A stretch of 64,000 nucleotides of DNA from contig JAFTDJ010000038.1 in assembly GCA_017454265.1 (NCBI GenBank), forward strand, positions 124,001 through 188,000, given 5' to 3'. The position numbers were made by a program, and so were the translations under genes. The stretch comes from Bacteroidales bacterium. GTDB taxonomy: Bacteria; Bacteroidota; Bacteroidia; Bacteroidales; UBA932. Shown here one piece after another: positions 26,332 to 37,214 of this stretch. Below the pieces are notes generated by a model that did not search any database, was not told the origin of the DNA, and saw only the letters and a program-made list of their open reading frames with translations. How positions within the stretch are numbered: the first letter of the stretch is position 1; the number at the start of each line of letters is the position of its first letter.

Positions 26332-29019
26332 ATGAAAGCGAGATTTGTTTTTTCTACGCTGCTGCTTGCAGCTCTGGCGGCAGTATCCTGCAACAAATTG
26401 CAGGACTCTCCGGAGGTAGTAATCCTTCCCGGGGATTACGTTGTCCTGAGCGCCTCGATAGGTGCACCCGAAAGCAAGGTACACTTCGAAAAAGATCTGG
26501 ACAGTTATACAAATACAACATGGCAGGATGGTGACTGCATATGGGTCAGGAGCAGCACTCAGCCTTATTGGGAGCGGGGCGACTGCTTCAAGACAAATGC
26601 TTCCCTGATAAGCGGCGACGGTCACAGGGCAGATTTCGAAGGACGTACGCGGACAGACGGCAAGCTCTGCGCCATCTATCCTTACAACCGTGTCCTCCAA
26701 GGTTCCAACAACGACCTGATTCTCATAGAAGTCCCGCAGGCCCGCACACTCAAGCAGGGGGATTGTCCTGAAGGCTCCATTGTGGCAGGTGCCTGTTGGG
26801 CGGACGGAGCGAAGTCCTTTTCCATGAATTACCTGATGGGTGCAATCAAGTTCAGCGTATGCGGAAATGGAGAGAGAGTCTCCAGCTTCGTCCTTCTTGA
26901 TGCGGATACGTCCAACGCCTTGTGGGGGACCTTGTCTGTTACTCCTGACTACGGGTCGGGAACCACTGATGCGGCGATGGTCAATGACGACCCTGCAAAA
27001 AACAGAATCATCATGGACACCGACCTCACACTAGGCACCGAGCCCGTAGATTTTTACTTCATCGTACCGGCAGGCAGCTTCGATAAAGGATTGGTGCTGA
27101 AAGCATATGGTCCGGACGGTAAAATGGCGGCGAGTGCGATAAGCGGCAAATCCAACAAAATAGAGACCGGCAAGGTGCTCAAGATGCCTGTGATTACGAT
27201 GACGCCCCCTTCCGGCGGCCAGTCGTTTGACGGTTTGGGAGTCGAAGCGGATCCGTTCCTCATCGAAACACCGGAGCACCTCTGTTACCTTTCGCAGATG
27301 CTGGGCTCAGACGAGTGGGCCTCTTATTCAGACAAGTATTACCGCCAGGAAACCGACATAAACATGGAGGGGGTCGATTTCTCCCCGATTGGAGAAATCA
27401 CCAAGCCCTTTAAGGGCACATACGACGGCAACGGCAAAGTCATTTCCAACCTGAGCACGTCTGGTCTTAGCTCCGACAACCCTGCCAGCGGTGTTTTTGG
27501 ATATGCGGATAGCGCGAACCTGCTGAACATCAAGGTCTCCAACCGCATCAATACCGGAAGCTTCAACCGAGTCGGAGGTATAGCAGGATACGCTAAAAAC
27601 TGCTATTTCGACAATTGCAGCATTAATGGCGGAGAACTCAAGGCCGCAAATAATATGTGCGGCGGCATTGTAGCAGAAGCCGTGGCCTGTAAGCTCAATA
27701 AATGCTCCGCCAGCGGCGTAAAGGTTACAAACACCAAGAATTACGCAGGTGGCATCGTGGCTTATGCACATGACGGCACTGTCATATCAAACTGCAACGT
27801 AGAAGATGGCACGGAGGTTTCTTCTCCAAATGAGGTCGGCGGCATTGCAGGCAAGATTGAGGGAGGCTCCATCTCCTATGCCTGGATTGAAAAATCGAAG
27901 GTTAAAGCAGGCAGCGACGACGCTGGCGCCGTCGGAGGTTGGGTCATTGACGGTTGTCGTATAGAGTCATCATACATATCCGCCACGGAAGTTTCGGCAA
28001 ATGTCTACGCCGGTGGAGCAGTGGGCCTTCTCGAAAGTTCATCGCTCGACGCCTGCTTCCTTAACGAAGGTGTCGAGGTAAGCGTGACAAAAAGCGGTGC
28101 GGGCGGTATCGTCGGATATATGAAAAAGACGGGGTCTTCCACTATAAAATCCTGCGTTGTAGGAGGTGAATCTGTCATTTCAGGGCCTCAGAACATCGGA
28201 GGAATAGCCGGCTGGCTCGACACCGGAACTATTGAGAATTGCACGATTCTTGGTTCGTGCCGGATTATTGCTTCGGCAGACGGAGTCGGCGGCATTGTCG
28301 GACGTGCAATCAGCAAGAGCGGTACCCTCAATATTGTAAACTCCTGCTTCGTATATGACAATACGCTGGTGAGAGGCTCTTACAGCGTGGGTGGAATTGT
28401 AGGTTATGCTTACCCCGACGCCGACGGTGAACTGTACATTGTCAACTGCGGTATTTCCGGATCGAGTGTAGAAGCCACTTCCTGCGACACTGGTGCAGAT
28501 CCCGCAAAGGGTGACTCCATGTCGGGCGGCATCGGCGGCTGGATGAGACTGTCGGATTCCGGCAGTCGGGCATATATCGTCAACTGCTTCTCACATATGG
28601 ATAAGCTAGTGTGCGAACTGCCTATGGTACATCCTTCAGTGGGTGGAATAATGGGGTATGGCTCAGTATCTGCTACGGGCGCCCTGGAAGTAGTAAACTG
28701 CGTTTCCAGCCTTACAGGGGCAAGCCTGAACATAGGCGGCGCCGCCTGGAACGGACAGGCTCAGTCGGGCACTGTTTTTGGTCAGATGCCCAACCGGGCA
28801 GTGGTCAAAGTAAACAGCTGCTGCTACATTGACGACGGCTCCCTGTCTATAGGCTCCGCCGGCGCAAATGTAGTGCTGAATGAGAACCAGGGATTCAGCG
28901 ATGCCGAATTCAGGAACGGCACCACCGTAACGGAAAGGCTTAACGCCTTCGTCGCTTCATATTCGGGGCTCGCACTTAAGTCCTGGACCTCGCGCGAAGG
29001 GCTTCCGGTCTTTGAGTAA
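26332..29019 (+). CDS. Surface lipoprotein: fimbrillin-like domain and GLUG beta-repeats
   Basis: A paralogue of the preceding protein lacking the hydrolase. The 895-residue product starts with lipoprotein signal AAVSC (Cys20). It has a fimbrillin-like domain up to about residue 290 and then GLUG repeats (GGIAGYAKNCYFDNCSI, shown as pattern G-G-I-x-G) to residue 850. The ATG at 26332 gives a proper signal peptide; an upstream in-frame start at 26242 would run inside the previous gene. It begins one base after the stop of its paralogue and ends before the terminator at 29038. Gene duplication with loss or gain of the hydrolase is a simple explanation. Confidence 0.85.
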   Translation: MKARFVFSTLLLAALAAVSCNKLQDSPEVVILPGDYVVLSASIGAPESKVHFEKDLDSYTNTTWQDGDCIWVRSSTQPYWERGDCFKTNASLISGDGHRADFEGRTRTDGKLCAIYPYNRVLQGSNNDLILIEVPQARTLKQGDCPEGSIVAGACWADGAKSFSMNYLMGAIKFSVCGNGERVSSFVLLDADTSNALWGTLSVTPDYGSGTTDAAMVNDDPAKNRIIMDTDLTLGTEPVDFYFIVPAGSFDKGLVLKAYGPDGKMAASAISGKSNKIETGKVLKMPVITMTPPSGGQSFDGLGVEADPFLIETPEHLCYLSQMLGSDEWASYSDKYYRQETDINMEGVDFSPIGEITKPFKGTYDGNGKVISNLSTSGLSSDNPASGVFGYADSANLLNIKVSNRINTGSFNRVGGIAGYAKNCYFDNCSINGGELKAANNMCGGIVAEAVACKLNKCSASGVKVTNTKNYAGGIVAYAHDGTVISNCNVEDGTEVSSPNEVGGIAGKIEGGSISYAWIEKSKVKAGSDDAGAVGGWVIDGCRIESSYISATEVSANVYAGGAVGLLESSSLDACFLNEGVEVSVTKSGAGGIVGYMKKTGSSTIKSCVVGGESVISGPQNIGGIAGWLDTGTIENCTILGSCRIIASADGVGGIVGRAISKSGTLNIVNSCFVYDNTLVRGSYSVGGIVGYAYPDADGELYIVNCGISGSSVEATSCDTGADPAKGDSMSGGIGGWMRLSDSGSRAYIVNCFSHMDKLVCELPMVHPSVGGIMGYGSVSATGALEVVNCVSSLTGASLNIGGAAWNGQAQSGTVFGQMPNRAVVKVNSCCYIDDGSLSIGSAGANVVLNENQGFSDAEFRNGTTVTERLNAFVASYSGLALKSWTSREGLPVFE

Positions 29020-29037
29020 TGCATATCGCTTTTGCTT

Positions 29038-29090
29038 AAGGAGGATGGCAGAAAAGTCTTGATGCTTGAGTCATCCTCCTTTTGCTATTT
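29038..29090 (+). terminator. Rho-independent terminator after the GLUG lipoprotein genes
   Basis: A perfect 10-base inverted repeat (AAGGAGGATG at 29038-29047, CATCCTCCTT at 29072-29081) is followed by a T-rich tract. It closes the transcript running from the mmd region. Confidence 0.75.
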
Positions 29091-29112
29091 ATTTGAAAAA
29101 TAGGTATCTTTG
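29082..29112 (+). promoter_or_regulatory. Putative Bacteroides-type promoter of the V-ATPase operon
   Basis: TTG (29082-29084), 20 bases, then a perfect TATCTTTG (29105-29112), 20 bases before the ATG at 29133. The -33 half overlaps the upstream terminator. Confidence 0.65.
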
Positions 29113-29132
29113 AAAGATTAAACATATAAAAT

Positions 29133-29732
29133 ATGCAAAACAAATTACAGGAACTGACAGAACAGCTTTATAATGAGGGGCTGGCTAAAGGTCGCCAGGA
29201 AGGTGAACGAATCCTGGAAGAAGCCAAAGCTGAAGCCGAAAAAACTGTAGAAGAAGCGAAGCGTCAAGCCGAATCCATTTTGGCCCAGGCTGAAAAGAAT
29301 GCAGCCGACCTGAAATCCAAAGCGGAAGCAGATATACGAATGGCGTCTGCGCAGGCTCTGCAGGCAACCCGCAAAAGCATTGAAAACCTGATTGTGGCCA
29401 AAGCTACGGCGCAGACTCCGGTCTCCGACCCCGACTTTCTAAAAGACATCGTAAAAACAGTTGCAGAAAAGTTCAGTGCTGCTGAAGGATGTGACATCGC
29501 CCTGGTTCTGCCAGAAGCGCAAAAAGCCAGACTTGAGCCGTGGGCGAAGGCAGAGCTCGCCAAGGCCCTGGACACTCCCCTGGAGGTATCCTTCTCTAAG
29601 AAACTTAGCGGAGGTTTCACAATTGGTCCCAAAGACGGAAGCTACTACATAAGCTTTGCCGACAAGACCTTCAACGAACTGATAGCAGAGTATCTTCGTC
29701 CTGTCACCCGTAAACTTCTCTTCGGTGAATAA
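29133..29732 (+). CDS. atpE: V-type ATPase subunit E
   Basis: The 199-residue protein has a long N-terminal coiled coil rich in Ala, Glu and Lys (about 15-90) and a globular C-terminal domain with FTIGPKDGSYYISFADKTF. This is the peripheral stalk subunit E of V/A-type ATPases, which links the catalytic head to the membrane part. Subunit G, its usual partner, is not found here. It is the first gene of the operon and overlaps the next gene by eight bases. Confidence 0.9.
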   Translation: MQNKLQELTEQLYNEGLAKGRQEGERILEEAKAEAEKTVEEAKRQAESILAQAEKNAADLKSKAEADIRMASAQALQATRKSIENLIVAKATAQTPVSDPDFLKDIVKTVAEKFSAAEGCDIALVLPEAQKARLEPWAKAELAKALDTPLEVSFSKKLSGGFTIGPKDGSYYISFADKTFNELIAEYLRPVTRKLLFGE

Positions 29733-30309
29733 TTACGAATACATAATAGCCTCCCTCCCTGTCCCCTCCCCTGATTCGCAGGATTTGGACCCGGAGGCCT
29801 TGATAGGGTTCATACGCAGTCAATGCTCCCCTTCAGACTGTGCTTTCATAGACAGTCTTCTGGATAGTTTTGACGGAAAAAAGCTCGATTTTGCTTATTA
29901 TAGCCGCGCTCTTGGGAGCAAAAACCGTTTTCTTCGCGAATTCGTGCTGTTCGACCTCCAAATGAGGAATGTCAAAGTAGAATACCTGAACAAAGTTCTC
30001 GGGCGTCCCGAAGGACTTGACATTATGCCGGTTCCCGGACGTGAGGAAGAAAACGGCTATAGCTTTGAAGCCGCCCCTGCCGTTATGGCGGTTCTCGAGC
30101 AGAGCGATATCCTTTCCCGTGAGCGCGGCCTCGACAAACTGCTTTGGGAAAAGGCCGAGGAACTGACCCGGATGGACCTGTTCGACATAGACGTAATCCT
30201 GTCCTTCATTGCAAAACTTAAGATAACTGACCGCTGGAACAAACTTGACCCCCGGACAGGCAGGGAAATGTTCCGCAAACTTGTGCAAGAAATAAGAAAT
30301 ACAAGATAA
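29725..30309 (+). CDS. DUF2764 protein, V-ATPase operon subunit
   Basis: This 194-residue all-helical protein matches DUF2764, found in Bacteroidota and Chlamydiae between subunits E and A. It begins with a GTG codon at 29725 (NNYEYIIASLP), which overlaps the atpE stop. NYEYIIASLPxP is the family start and CxPxD and LSFIAKLKI motifs are present. It has been suggested to substitute for subunit C, the socket that joins rotor and head, because no C subunit gene exists in these operons. That role is inference. Confidence 0.85.
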   Translation: MNNYEYIIASLPVPSPDSQDLDPEALIGFIRSQCSPSDCAFIDSLLDSFDGKKLDFAYYSRALGSKNRFLREFVLFDLQMRNVKVEYLNKVLGRPEGLDIMPVPGREEENGYSFEAAPAVMAVLEQSDILSRERGLDKLLWEKAEELTRMDLFDIDVILSFIAKLKITDRWNKLDPRTGREMFRKLVQEIRNTR

Positions 30310-30310
30310 T

Positions 30311-32065
30311 ATGGCTACTAAAGGAAAAGTGACCGGTATTGTTTCCAATCTCGTGACTGTCCTTGTGGACGGTCCCGTGGGAGAAAACGAGCTGTGCCAC
30401 ATCAAACTCGGGGGTACTGATTTGCTCGCCGAGGTAATAAAGGTTACAGGAGACAAAGCTTCCGTTCAGGTCTTCGAAAGCACTCGCGGGCTTAAGAACG
30501 GGGACGAAGTAACATTTCTGGGCAGGATGCTGGAGGCCAGCCTCGGCCCCGGCCTTCTTTCCGGAGTCTATGACGGGCTCCAGAACGACCTTACCACAAT
30601 GGAGGGAGTGTTCCTTAAGAGAGGTGAATACACAGACCCTTTGGACCACGGCAAAAAATGGGATTACAAGCCACTTGCAAATGTCGGCGACAAAGTTCGT
30701 GCTGCTGATTGGCTCGGCGAGGTGCAGGAAGGCTGGCTGCCTCATAAAATAATGGTTCCCTTCTCATTCTCCGGCGAATATACGGTAAAAAGCATGGCAC
30801 CTGCAGGCAGTTACGACATCGACACCTCAATAGCGACGCTGACCGATGAGAATGGCGATGACCATACTGTGACAATGGTCCAGAAGTGGCCTGTCAAGGT
30901 GGCGGTAAAGGCTTACGCAGAAAAGCCTCGTCCCGGCAAAATTATGGAGACGGGCGTGCGTATCATTGATACCTTCAACCCCATAGCAGAGGGCGGCACC
31001 GGTTTTATCCCGGGTCCTTTCGGCTGCGGCAAGACAGTACTTCAGCACGCCATTGCTAAGCAAGGCGAAGCAGACATCGTAGTTATGGCAGCTTGCGGCG
31101 AACGTGCAAACGAAGTCGTGGAGATTTTTACCGAGTATCCCGAACTGGTGGACCCGCATACCGGGCGCAAGTTGATGGAGCGTACGGTGATTATATGCAA
31201 CACCTCGAATATGCCCGTAGCGGCACGTGAAGCCTCCGTATATACTGCTATGACCATTTGCGAATATTACAGGGCAATGGGCTACAGGTGCCTCCTTCTG
31301 GCAGACTCGACTTCCCGCTGGGCGCAGGCGCTGAGGGAAATGTCTAACCGTATGGAAGAGCTCCCCGGACAGGATGCCTTCCCCGTCGACCTTCCCGCCA
31401 TTATTTCCAACTTCTACGCCCGTGCCGGTCAAGTGGTGCTCAACAACGGCCAGACCGGAGCTGTAACCTTCATCGGGACCGTATCCCCTGCCGGAGGAAA
31501 CCTCAAGGAACCTGTGACAGAGAGCACTAAAAAGGCCGCGCGCTGTTTCTATGCACTTGAGCAGAATCGTGCAGACCAAAAGCGATACCCGGCGGTCAAT
31601 CCTGTTGATTCTTATTCCAAATATTTGGAATATCCGGAGATCCAGGAGAGTCTGGAGAACACTGTAGAAAAAGGTTGGATAGGACAGGTCCTCAAGGCCA
31701 AGAACTATGTACGCCGGGGCAAGGAAATGGCAGACCAGATTAATATTCTGGGCGACGACGGCGTCCCTATGTCGTATCACGAAGCCTTCTGGAAGAGTGA
31801 GCTGATAGACTTCGCATTCTTGCAGCAGGATGCATTCGACGCTGTTGATTCGGTATGCCCTATGGAACGGCAGAAATATATGCTGGACTTGATACTGGAT
31901 ATATGCGACAGGAACTTTGAATTTGAGGATTACGAAAAATGCCGCTCCTGGTTCAAAGACCTTATCAATATTATGAGGCAGATGAATTACTCGGAGTTTA
32001 AATCTGCCGACTTCGAAAAATACAGTTCAATGCTAACAAAACAGCTTTCTGAAAATGGCAACTAA
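30311..32065 (+). CDS. atpA: V-type ATPase catalytic subunit A
   Basis: The 584-residue protein is the nucleotide-hydrolysing A subunit. The P-loop is GPFGCGKT at residues 235-242, followed by the catalytic GERANEV and DSTSRWAQALREMSNR. The A-type insertion (about residues 110-200) distinguishes it from F-type beta. It forms a hexamer with subunit B. It starts one base after the DUF2764 stop and overlaps atpB by 11 bases. Confidence 0.96.
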   Translation: MATKGKVTGIVSNLVTVLVDGPVGENELCHIKLGGTDLLAEVIKVTGDKASVQVFESTRGLKNGDEVTFLGRMLEASLGPGLLSGVYDGLQNDLTTMEGVFLKRGEYTDPLDHGKKWDYKPLANVGDKVRAADWLGEVQEGWLPHKIMVPFSFSGEYTVKSMAPAGSYDIDTSIATLTDENGDDHTVTMVQKWPVKVAVKAYAEKPRPGKIMETGVRIIDTFNPIAEGGTGFIPGPFGCGKTVLQHAIAKQGEADIVVMAACGERANEVVEIFTEYPELVDPHTGRKLMERTVIICNTSNMPVAAREASVYTAMTICEYYRAMGYRCLLLADSTSRWAQALREMSNRMEELPGQDAFPVDLPAIISNFYARAGQVVLNNGQTGAVTFIGTVSPAGGNLKEPVTESTKKAARCFYALEQNRADQKRYPAVNPVDSYSKYLEYPEIQESLENTVEKGWIGQVLKAKNYVRRGKEMADQINILGDDGVPMSYHEAFWKSELIDFAFLQQDAFDAVDSVCPMERQKYMLDLILDICDRNFEFEDYEKCRSWFKDLINIMRQMNYSEFKSADFEKYSSMLTKQLSENGN

Positions 32066-33371
32066 AGCATATCAGCGTACCTATACAAAACTTCAGGCCA
32101 TAACAAAGGCTACCGTATCCCTGGATGCGAAAGGGGTTGCAAACGACGAACTCGCGAGTGTTAACGGAAAGTTGGCGCAGGTCGTAAAAACCAATGGAGA
32201 CCGTGTCACACTGCAAGTATTCTCAGGCACGGAAGGAGTTCCTACCAATGCCGAGGTCTCCTTCTTCGGGGCACCTCCTACCCTTAAAGTCGGCGATCAG
32301 CTTGCCGGGCGTTTTTTCAACGCATATGGACGTCCTATAGACGGCGGCCCCGAAGTGGAGGGCGAAGAGCGGGAGGCCGGAGGGCCTTCGGTTAACCCGT
32401 ACAAGCGTCGTCAGCCAAGCGAATTGATTCCCACCGGAATTGCCGGAATCGACCTTAACAATACCCTGGTCTCCGGGCAAAAAATTCCTTTTTTTGCAGA
32501 TCCGGACCAGCCTTACAATCAAGTAATGGCAGACGTTGCCCTGAGGGCAGATGTTGACAAAATTATTCTTGGAGGGATGGGACTGAGCAACGACGACTAT
32601 CTGTTCTTCCGGCACGCTTTTGAGAACGCCGGCGCCCTAGACCGCATTGTTTCTTTCGTAAATACTACGGAAGAGCCACCTGTGGAGCGGCTGCTCATCC
32701 CTGACATGGCTCTTACCGCCGCCGAATATTTTGCCGTCGACAAGAACGAAAAAGTGCTTGTATTGCTCACCGACATGACCTTGTATGCAGATGCACTTTC
32801 TATTGTGAGCAACCGTATGGACCAGATTCCTTCCAAGGACTCGATGCCGGGTTCGCTCTACTCGGATTTGGCAAAAATTTATGAAAAAGCGGTGCAGCTT
32901 CCAGCAGGAGGTTCTATCACCATCATTGCAGTGACTACACTGAATGACGGAGACATTACGCACGCTATCCCCGACAACACTGGTTATATCACCGAAGGCC
33001 AGATATTCCTCAGGGCTGATTCAGACTCCGGCAAGGTTATCGTGGATCCTTTCCGTAGCCTCAGCCGCCTCAAGCAGCTGGTGCAGGGCAAGAAAACCCG
33101 CGAAGACCACAGTCAGGTGATGAATGCCGGCGTCCGCCTGTATGCCGACGCCCAGAATGCAAAGACCAAACTTCAGAACGGTTTCGACCTTTCCGATTAC
33201 GACCTGCGCTGCCTGGATTATGCAAAAGACTATGCCACGGAACTTCTGAGCATCGACGTGAACATTTCCATCGAAGAAATGCTCGACACGGCCTGGAAAC
33301 TCTTTGCCCGCCACTTCTCCCCGGCCGAAACCGGTATCAAACAGGCACTGATAGACAAATATTGGAAGTAA
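32055..33371 (+). CDS. atpB: V-type ATPase subunit B
   Basis: The 438-residue protein is the non-catalytic B subunit. It lacks a Walker A motif, as expected, and contains PTGIAGIDLNNTLVSGQKIPFF, MGLSNDDYLFF, LTDMTLYADALSIVSNRM and GSITIIAVTTLNDGDITHAIPDNTGYITEGQIFL segments typical of B. It is shorter by some 20-30 residues than many homologues but complete. It contributes to the nucleotide sites at A/B interfaces. The start overlaps atpA by 11 bases. Confidence 0.95.
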   Translation: MATKAYQRTYTKLQAITKATVSLDAKGVANDELASVNGKLAQVVKTNGDRVTLQVFSGTEGVPTNAEVSFFGAPPTLKVGDQLAGRFFNAYGRPIDGGPEVEGEEREAGGPSVNPYKRRQPSELIPTGIAGIDLNNTLVSGQKIPFFADPDQPYNQVMADVALRADVDKIILGGMGLSNDDYLFFRHAFENAGALDRIVSFVNTTEEPPVERLLIPDMALTAAEYFAVDKNEKVLVLLTDMTLYADALSIVSNRMDQIPSKDSMPGSLYSDLAKIYEKAVQLPAGGSITIIAVTTLNDGDITHAIPDNTGYITEGQIFLRADSDSGKVIVDPFRSLSRLKQLVQGKKTREDHSQVMNAGVRLYADAQNAKTKLQNGFDLSDYDLRCLDYAKDYATELLSIDVNISIEEMLDTAWKLFARHFSPAETGIKQALIDKYWK

Positions 33372-33377
33372 TTCCCG

Positions 33378-33986
33378 ATGGCAATAAAGTTTCAATATAA
33401 TAAGACTTCCCTGACAAATCTTGGCAAGCAGCTAAAAATCAGGCAGAACGCTCTTCCTACTCTGAAGAACAAGGAGTCCGCCTTGCGTGTCAGCGTGATA
33501 GCTGCAAAATCCGAGGCACAGTCCCTGGCAGATAAGTTGGAGAACAAGCTGACTGAGTATGACTATCTGGCTGCTCTTTGGAACGAATTCGAGCCCGGTC
33601 TTATCAGTATAAGCGACGTGCACCTTAAGACGCTTAAGATTGCGGGAGTCAAGGCTCCGGGTCTTGACCACATTGACTTTGCGCTCAATCCCTTCAACGC
33701 CTTCTCTTCCCCTGCCTGGTACGCAGACGGTATCCGCATACTCAAGGAACTCAGTACGCTGGGAATCGAATCGGAGATTGCAGAAGAGAGGCGCAGTGTC
33801 CTCGAATTCAACCGCAAGAAGACTACTCAGAAGGTCAACCTGTACGAAAAAGTCCAGATACCGGGTTATCAGGAAGCCATTCGCAAAATAAAACGCTATA
33901 TGGAAGACGAAGAAAACTTGTCTAAAGCATCTTCCAAGATAGTTAAAAACCGCCACGCTGCACAAGAAGAGGAGGATGGCCTATGA
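33378..33986 (+). CDS. atpD: V-type ATPase subunit D
   Basis: A 202-residue helical protein with the long coiled coils of the central rotor shaft, subunit D. The N-terminal part has TSLTNLGKQLKIRQNALPTLKNKE, and the C-terminal helix carries basic residues (KVNLYEKVQIPGYQEAIRKIKRY). It rotates inside the A3B3 head. The partner subunit F is not visible in the operon. The stop overlaps subunit I by four bases. Confidence 0.92.
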   Translation: MAIKFQYNKTSLTNLGKQLKIRQNALPTLKNKESALRVSVIAAKSEAQSLADKLENKLTEYDYLAALWNEFEPGLISISDVHLKTLKIAGVKAPGLDHIDFALNPFNAFSSPAWYADGIRILKELSTLGIESEIAEERRSVLEFNRKKTTQKVNLYEKVQIPGYQEAIRKIKRYMEDEENLSKASSKIVKNRHAAQEEEDGL

Positions 33987-35698
33987 TAGAGAAGATGACC
34001 AGATACGACTTCATCCTCTTAAGCGGTAATAAGGACGACTTCCTTGAGAGGCTGAGCGCTCTTGGGCTTATGGACATAACTCATTCTCCAAAGCCGGTTG
34101 ACGCCCATTCGGAAGAACTTCTTTCCAGGATTGAGTCCGTAAAGACTGAAATACGGAGGATAGAGCTCGGCAAGGATGCCCATCTTGCCGAACTTGAAGA
34201 AGAATGCAATCAGCTTCGCAAGCAGTCCGATGCTGTGAGGATCTGGGGCGATTATAATAAGGAAAAGCTTGCTTCGACAGGTCTCCCGGTTTGGTTTTAT
34301 TCTGTGTCGGATAAGGTGTTCGATCCTTCCTGGACTGAACAGTATGCCCTGTTCGAGATAGCCAGGGAACGGGGAAAGGTTTGGTTTGTTGTGCTGGGCA
34401 ACTGCGATATACCGGCGACTCCCCTGCCTGTGCCCACACATACCATAGCCGAATTGGAGGCGCTCTATCAGAAAAAAGAAGCAGAATTAAATGACTATAA
34501 GAACGAGCTGGAAGGATTGAAGACTACTTTGCCCGGTCTTTTGGAGCAGGTTTCCTCTTTAGGCAAGGAGTTGAACCTGTACCTTGCAGGAGCAAGCGGT
34601 GAATCCGCTGCAGACGACACTCTCCTTGTGTACACAGGCTTCGCCCCCGCCTCTGAAAAAGAGCGACTGACATCGGAGCTCGATGCAATGGACTGTCTAT
34701 GTTTTTCCGCTGAAGCAAACGTAGAGGACAATCCGCCTATAAAGCTGAAAAACAACAAGTTCGTAAAGCAGTTCGAGATTCTGACAGATATGTATGGCAG
34801 ACCGGATTACAACGAATTCGATCCTACTCCATACATTTCCGTTTTCTTCCTGCTCTTTTTCGCGATGTGCATGGGAGACGCAGGCTACGGCTTGTTGCTC
34901 ATCGCCGGAGGAATTCTGCTCAGAAAGGTTGATTCCTTCAAGAATCTTGCGCCCCTGGTGACCATACTGGGCGTCGGTACTTTTTTCACCGGAATCGTTA
35001 TGCATACGTTTTTCGGTGTTGATATCTCAGCACTCCCATGGGTACCTTCTTGGCTGAAAGCGGTAATGATTACCGGTACGATAGCAGGGTTCGAAGCACA
35101 GATGGTTCTGTCGCTGGCAATAGGTATCGTGCATTTATGCCTTGCAATGGTTGTCAAAACTGTTTACGCTACAAAGAACAAAGGTTTTCTTGGTTCGTTG
35201 GGAGTGTGGGGATGGACCCTGCTCATCGTAGGAGGCGTGGCGCTCGCAGTTGTAGCTATGCTGAATCTGTTGCCATCCAACGTACTTAAGTGGGTATTTA
35301 TCACTCTTGGGGTTGTATCTGCTCTTGGAATCTTCCTGTTCAACGACATTAAGCGCAATCCCCTCAAGAACATTGGTTCGGGGCTGTGGGAAACATACAA
35401 TACCGTAACCGGTTTGCTGGGAGATGTACTGAGTTATCTTCGCCTCTACGCTCTCGGGCTTGCCGGTGGCATGCTGGGCAAGGCTTTCAACGACATTGCA
35501 TCTATGACTTTAGGCGACGGATCGTTCGGAATCGGATGGCTCTTCTTTGTAATCATTCTGGTTGTCGGTCACGCCCTGAACCTTGCAATGTGTTGCCTTG
35601 GCGCCTTTGTTCATCCTCTTCGTCTCAACTTCCTGGAGTTCTTTAAGAATTCCGGATACGACGGTAAGGGACGCACATATCAACCACTCAGTAAATAA
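33983..35698 (+). CDS. atpI: V-type ATPase membrane subunit I (subunit a)
   Basis: The 571-residue protein has a cytoplasmic N-terminal half (1-280) with a helical stalk, and a membrane half with about seven helices. The latter starts at FDPTPYISVFFLLFFAMCMGDAGYG and contains YLRLYALGLAGGMLGKAFND, which holds the arginine that acts on the K-ring carboxylate. It forms the ion half-channels with subunit K. It is shorter than typical 620-660 residue homologues, mainly in the N-terminal arm. It overlaps subunit D by four bases. Confidence 0.94.
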   Translation: MIEKMTRYDFILLSGNKDDFLERLSALGLMDITHSPKPVDAHSEELLSRIESVKTEIRRIELGKDAHLAELEEECNQLRKQSDAVRIWGDYNKEKLASTGLPVWFYSVSDKVFDPSWTEQYALFEIARERGKVWFVVLGNCDIPATPLPVPTHTIAELEALYQKKEAELNDYKNELEGLKTTLPGLLEQVSSLGKELNLYLAGASGESAADDTLLVYTGFAPASEKERLTSELDAMDCLCFSAEANVEDNPPIKLKNNKFVKQFEILTDMYGRPDYNEFDPTPYISVFFLLFFAMCMGDAGYGLLLIAGGILLRKVDSFKNLAPLVTILGVGTFFTGIVMHTFFGVDISALPWVPSWLKAVMITGTIAGFEAQMVLSLAIGIVHLCLAMVVKTVYATKNKGFLGSLGVWGWTLLIVGGVALAVVAMLNLLPSNVLKWVFITLGVVSALGIFLFNDIKRNPLKNIGSGLWETYNTVTGLLGDVLSYLRLYALGLAGGMLGKAFNDIASMTLGDGSFGIGWLFFVIILVVGHALNLAMCCLGAFVHPLRLNFLEFFKNSGYDGKGRTYQPLSK

Positions 35699-37205
<1,507 letters not shown>

Positions 37206-37214
37206 AACAGTATA

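Noticed and set aside
30827..31780. A 317-codon minus-strand frame opposite V-ATPase subunit A
   Set aside because: It lies within a highly conserved gene and has no features of a real protein.
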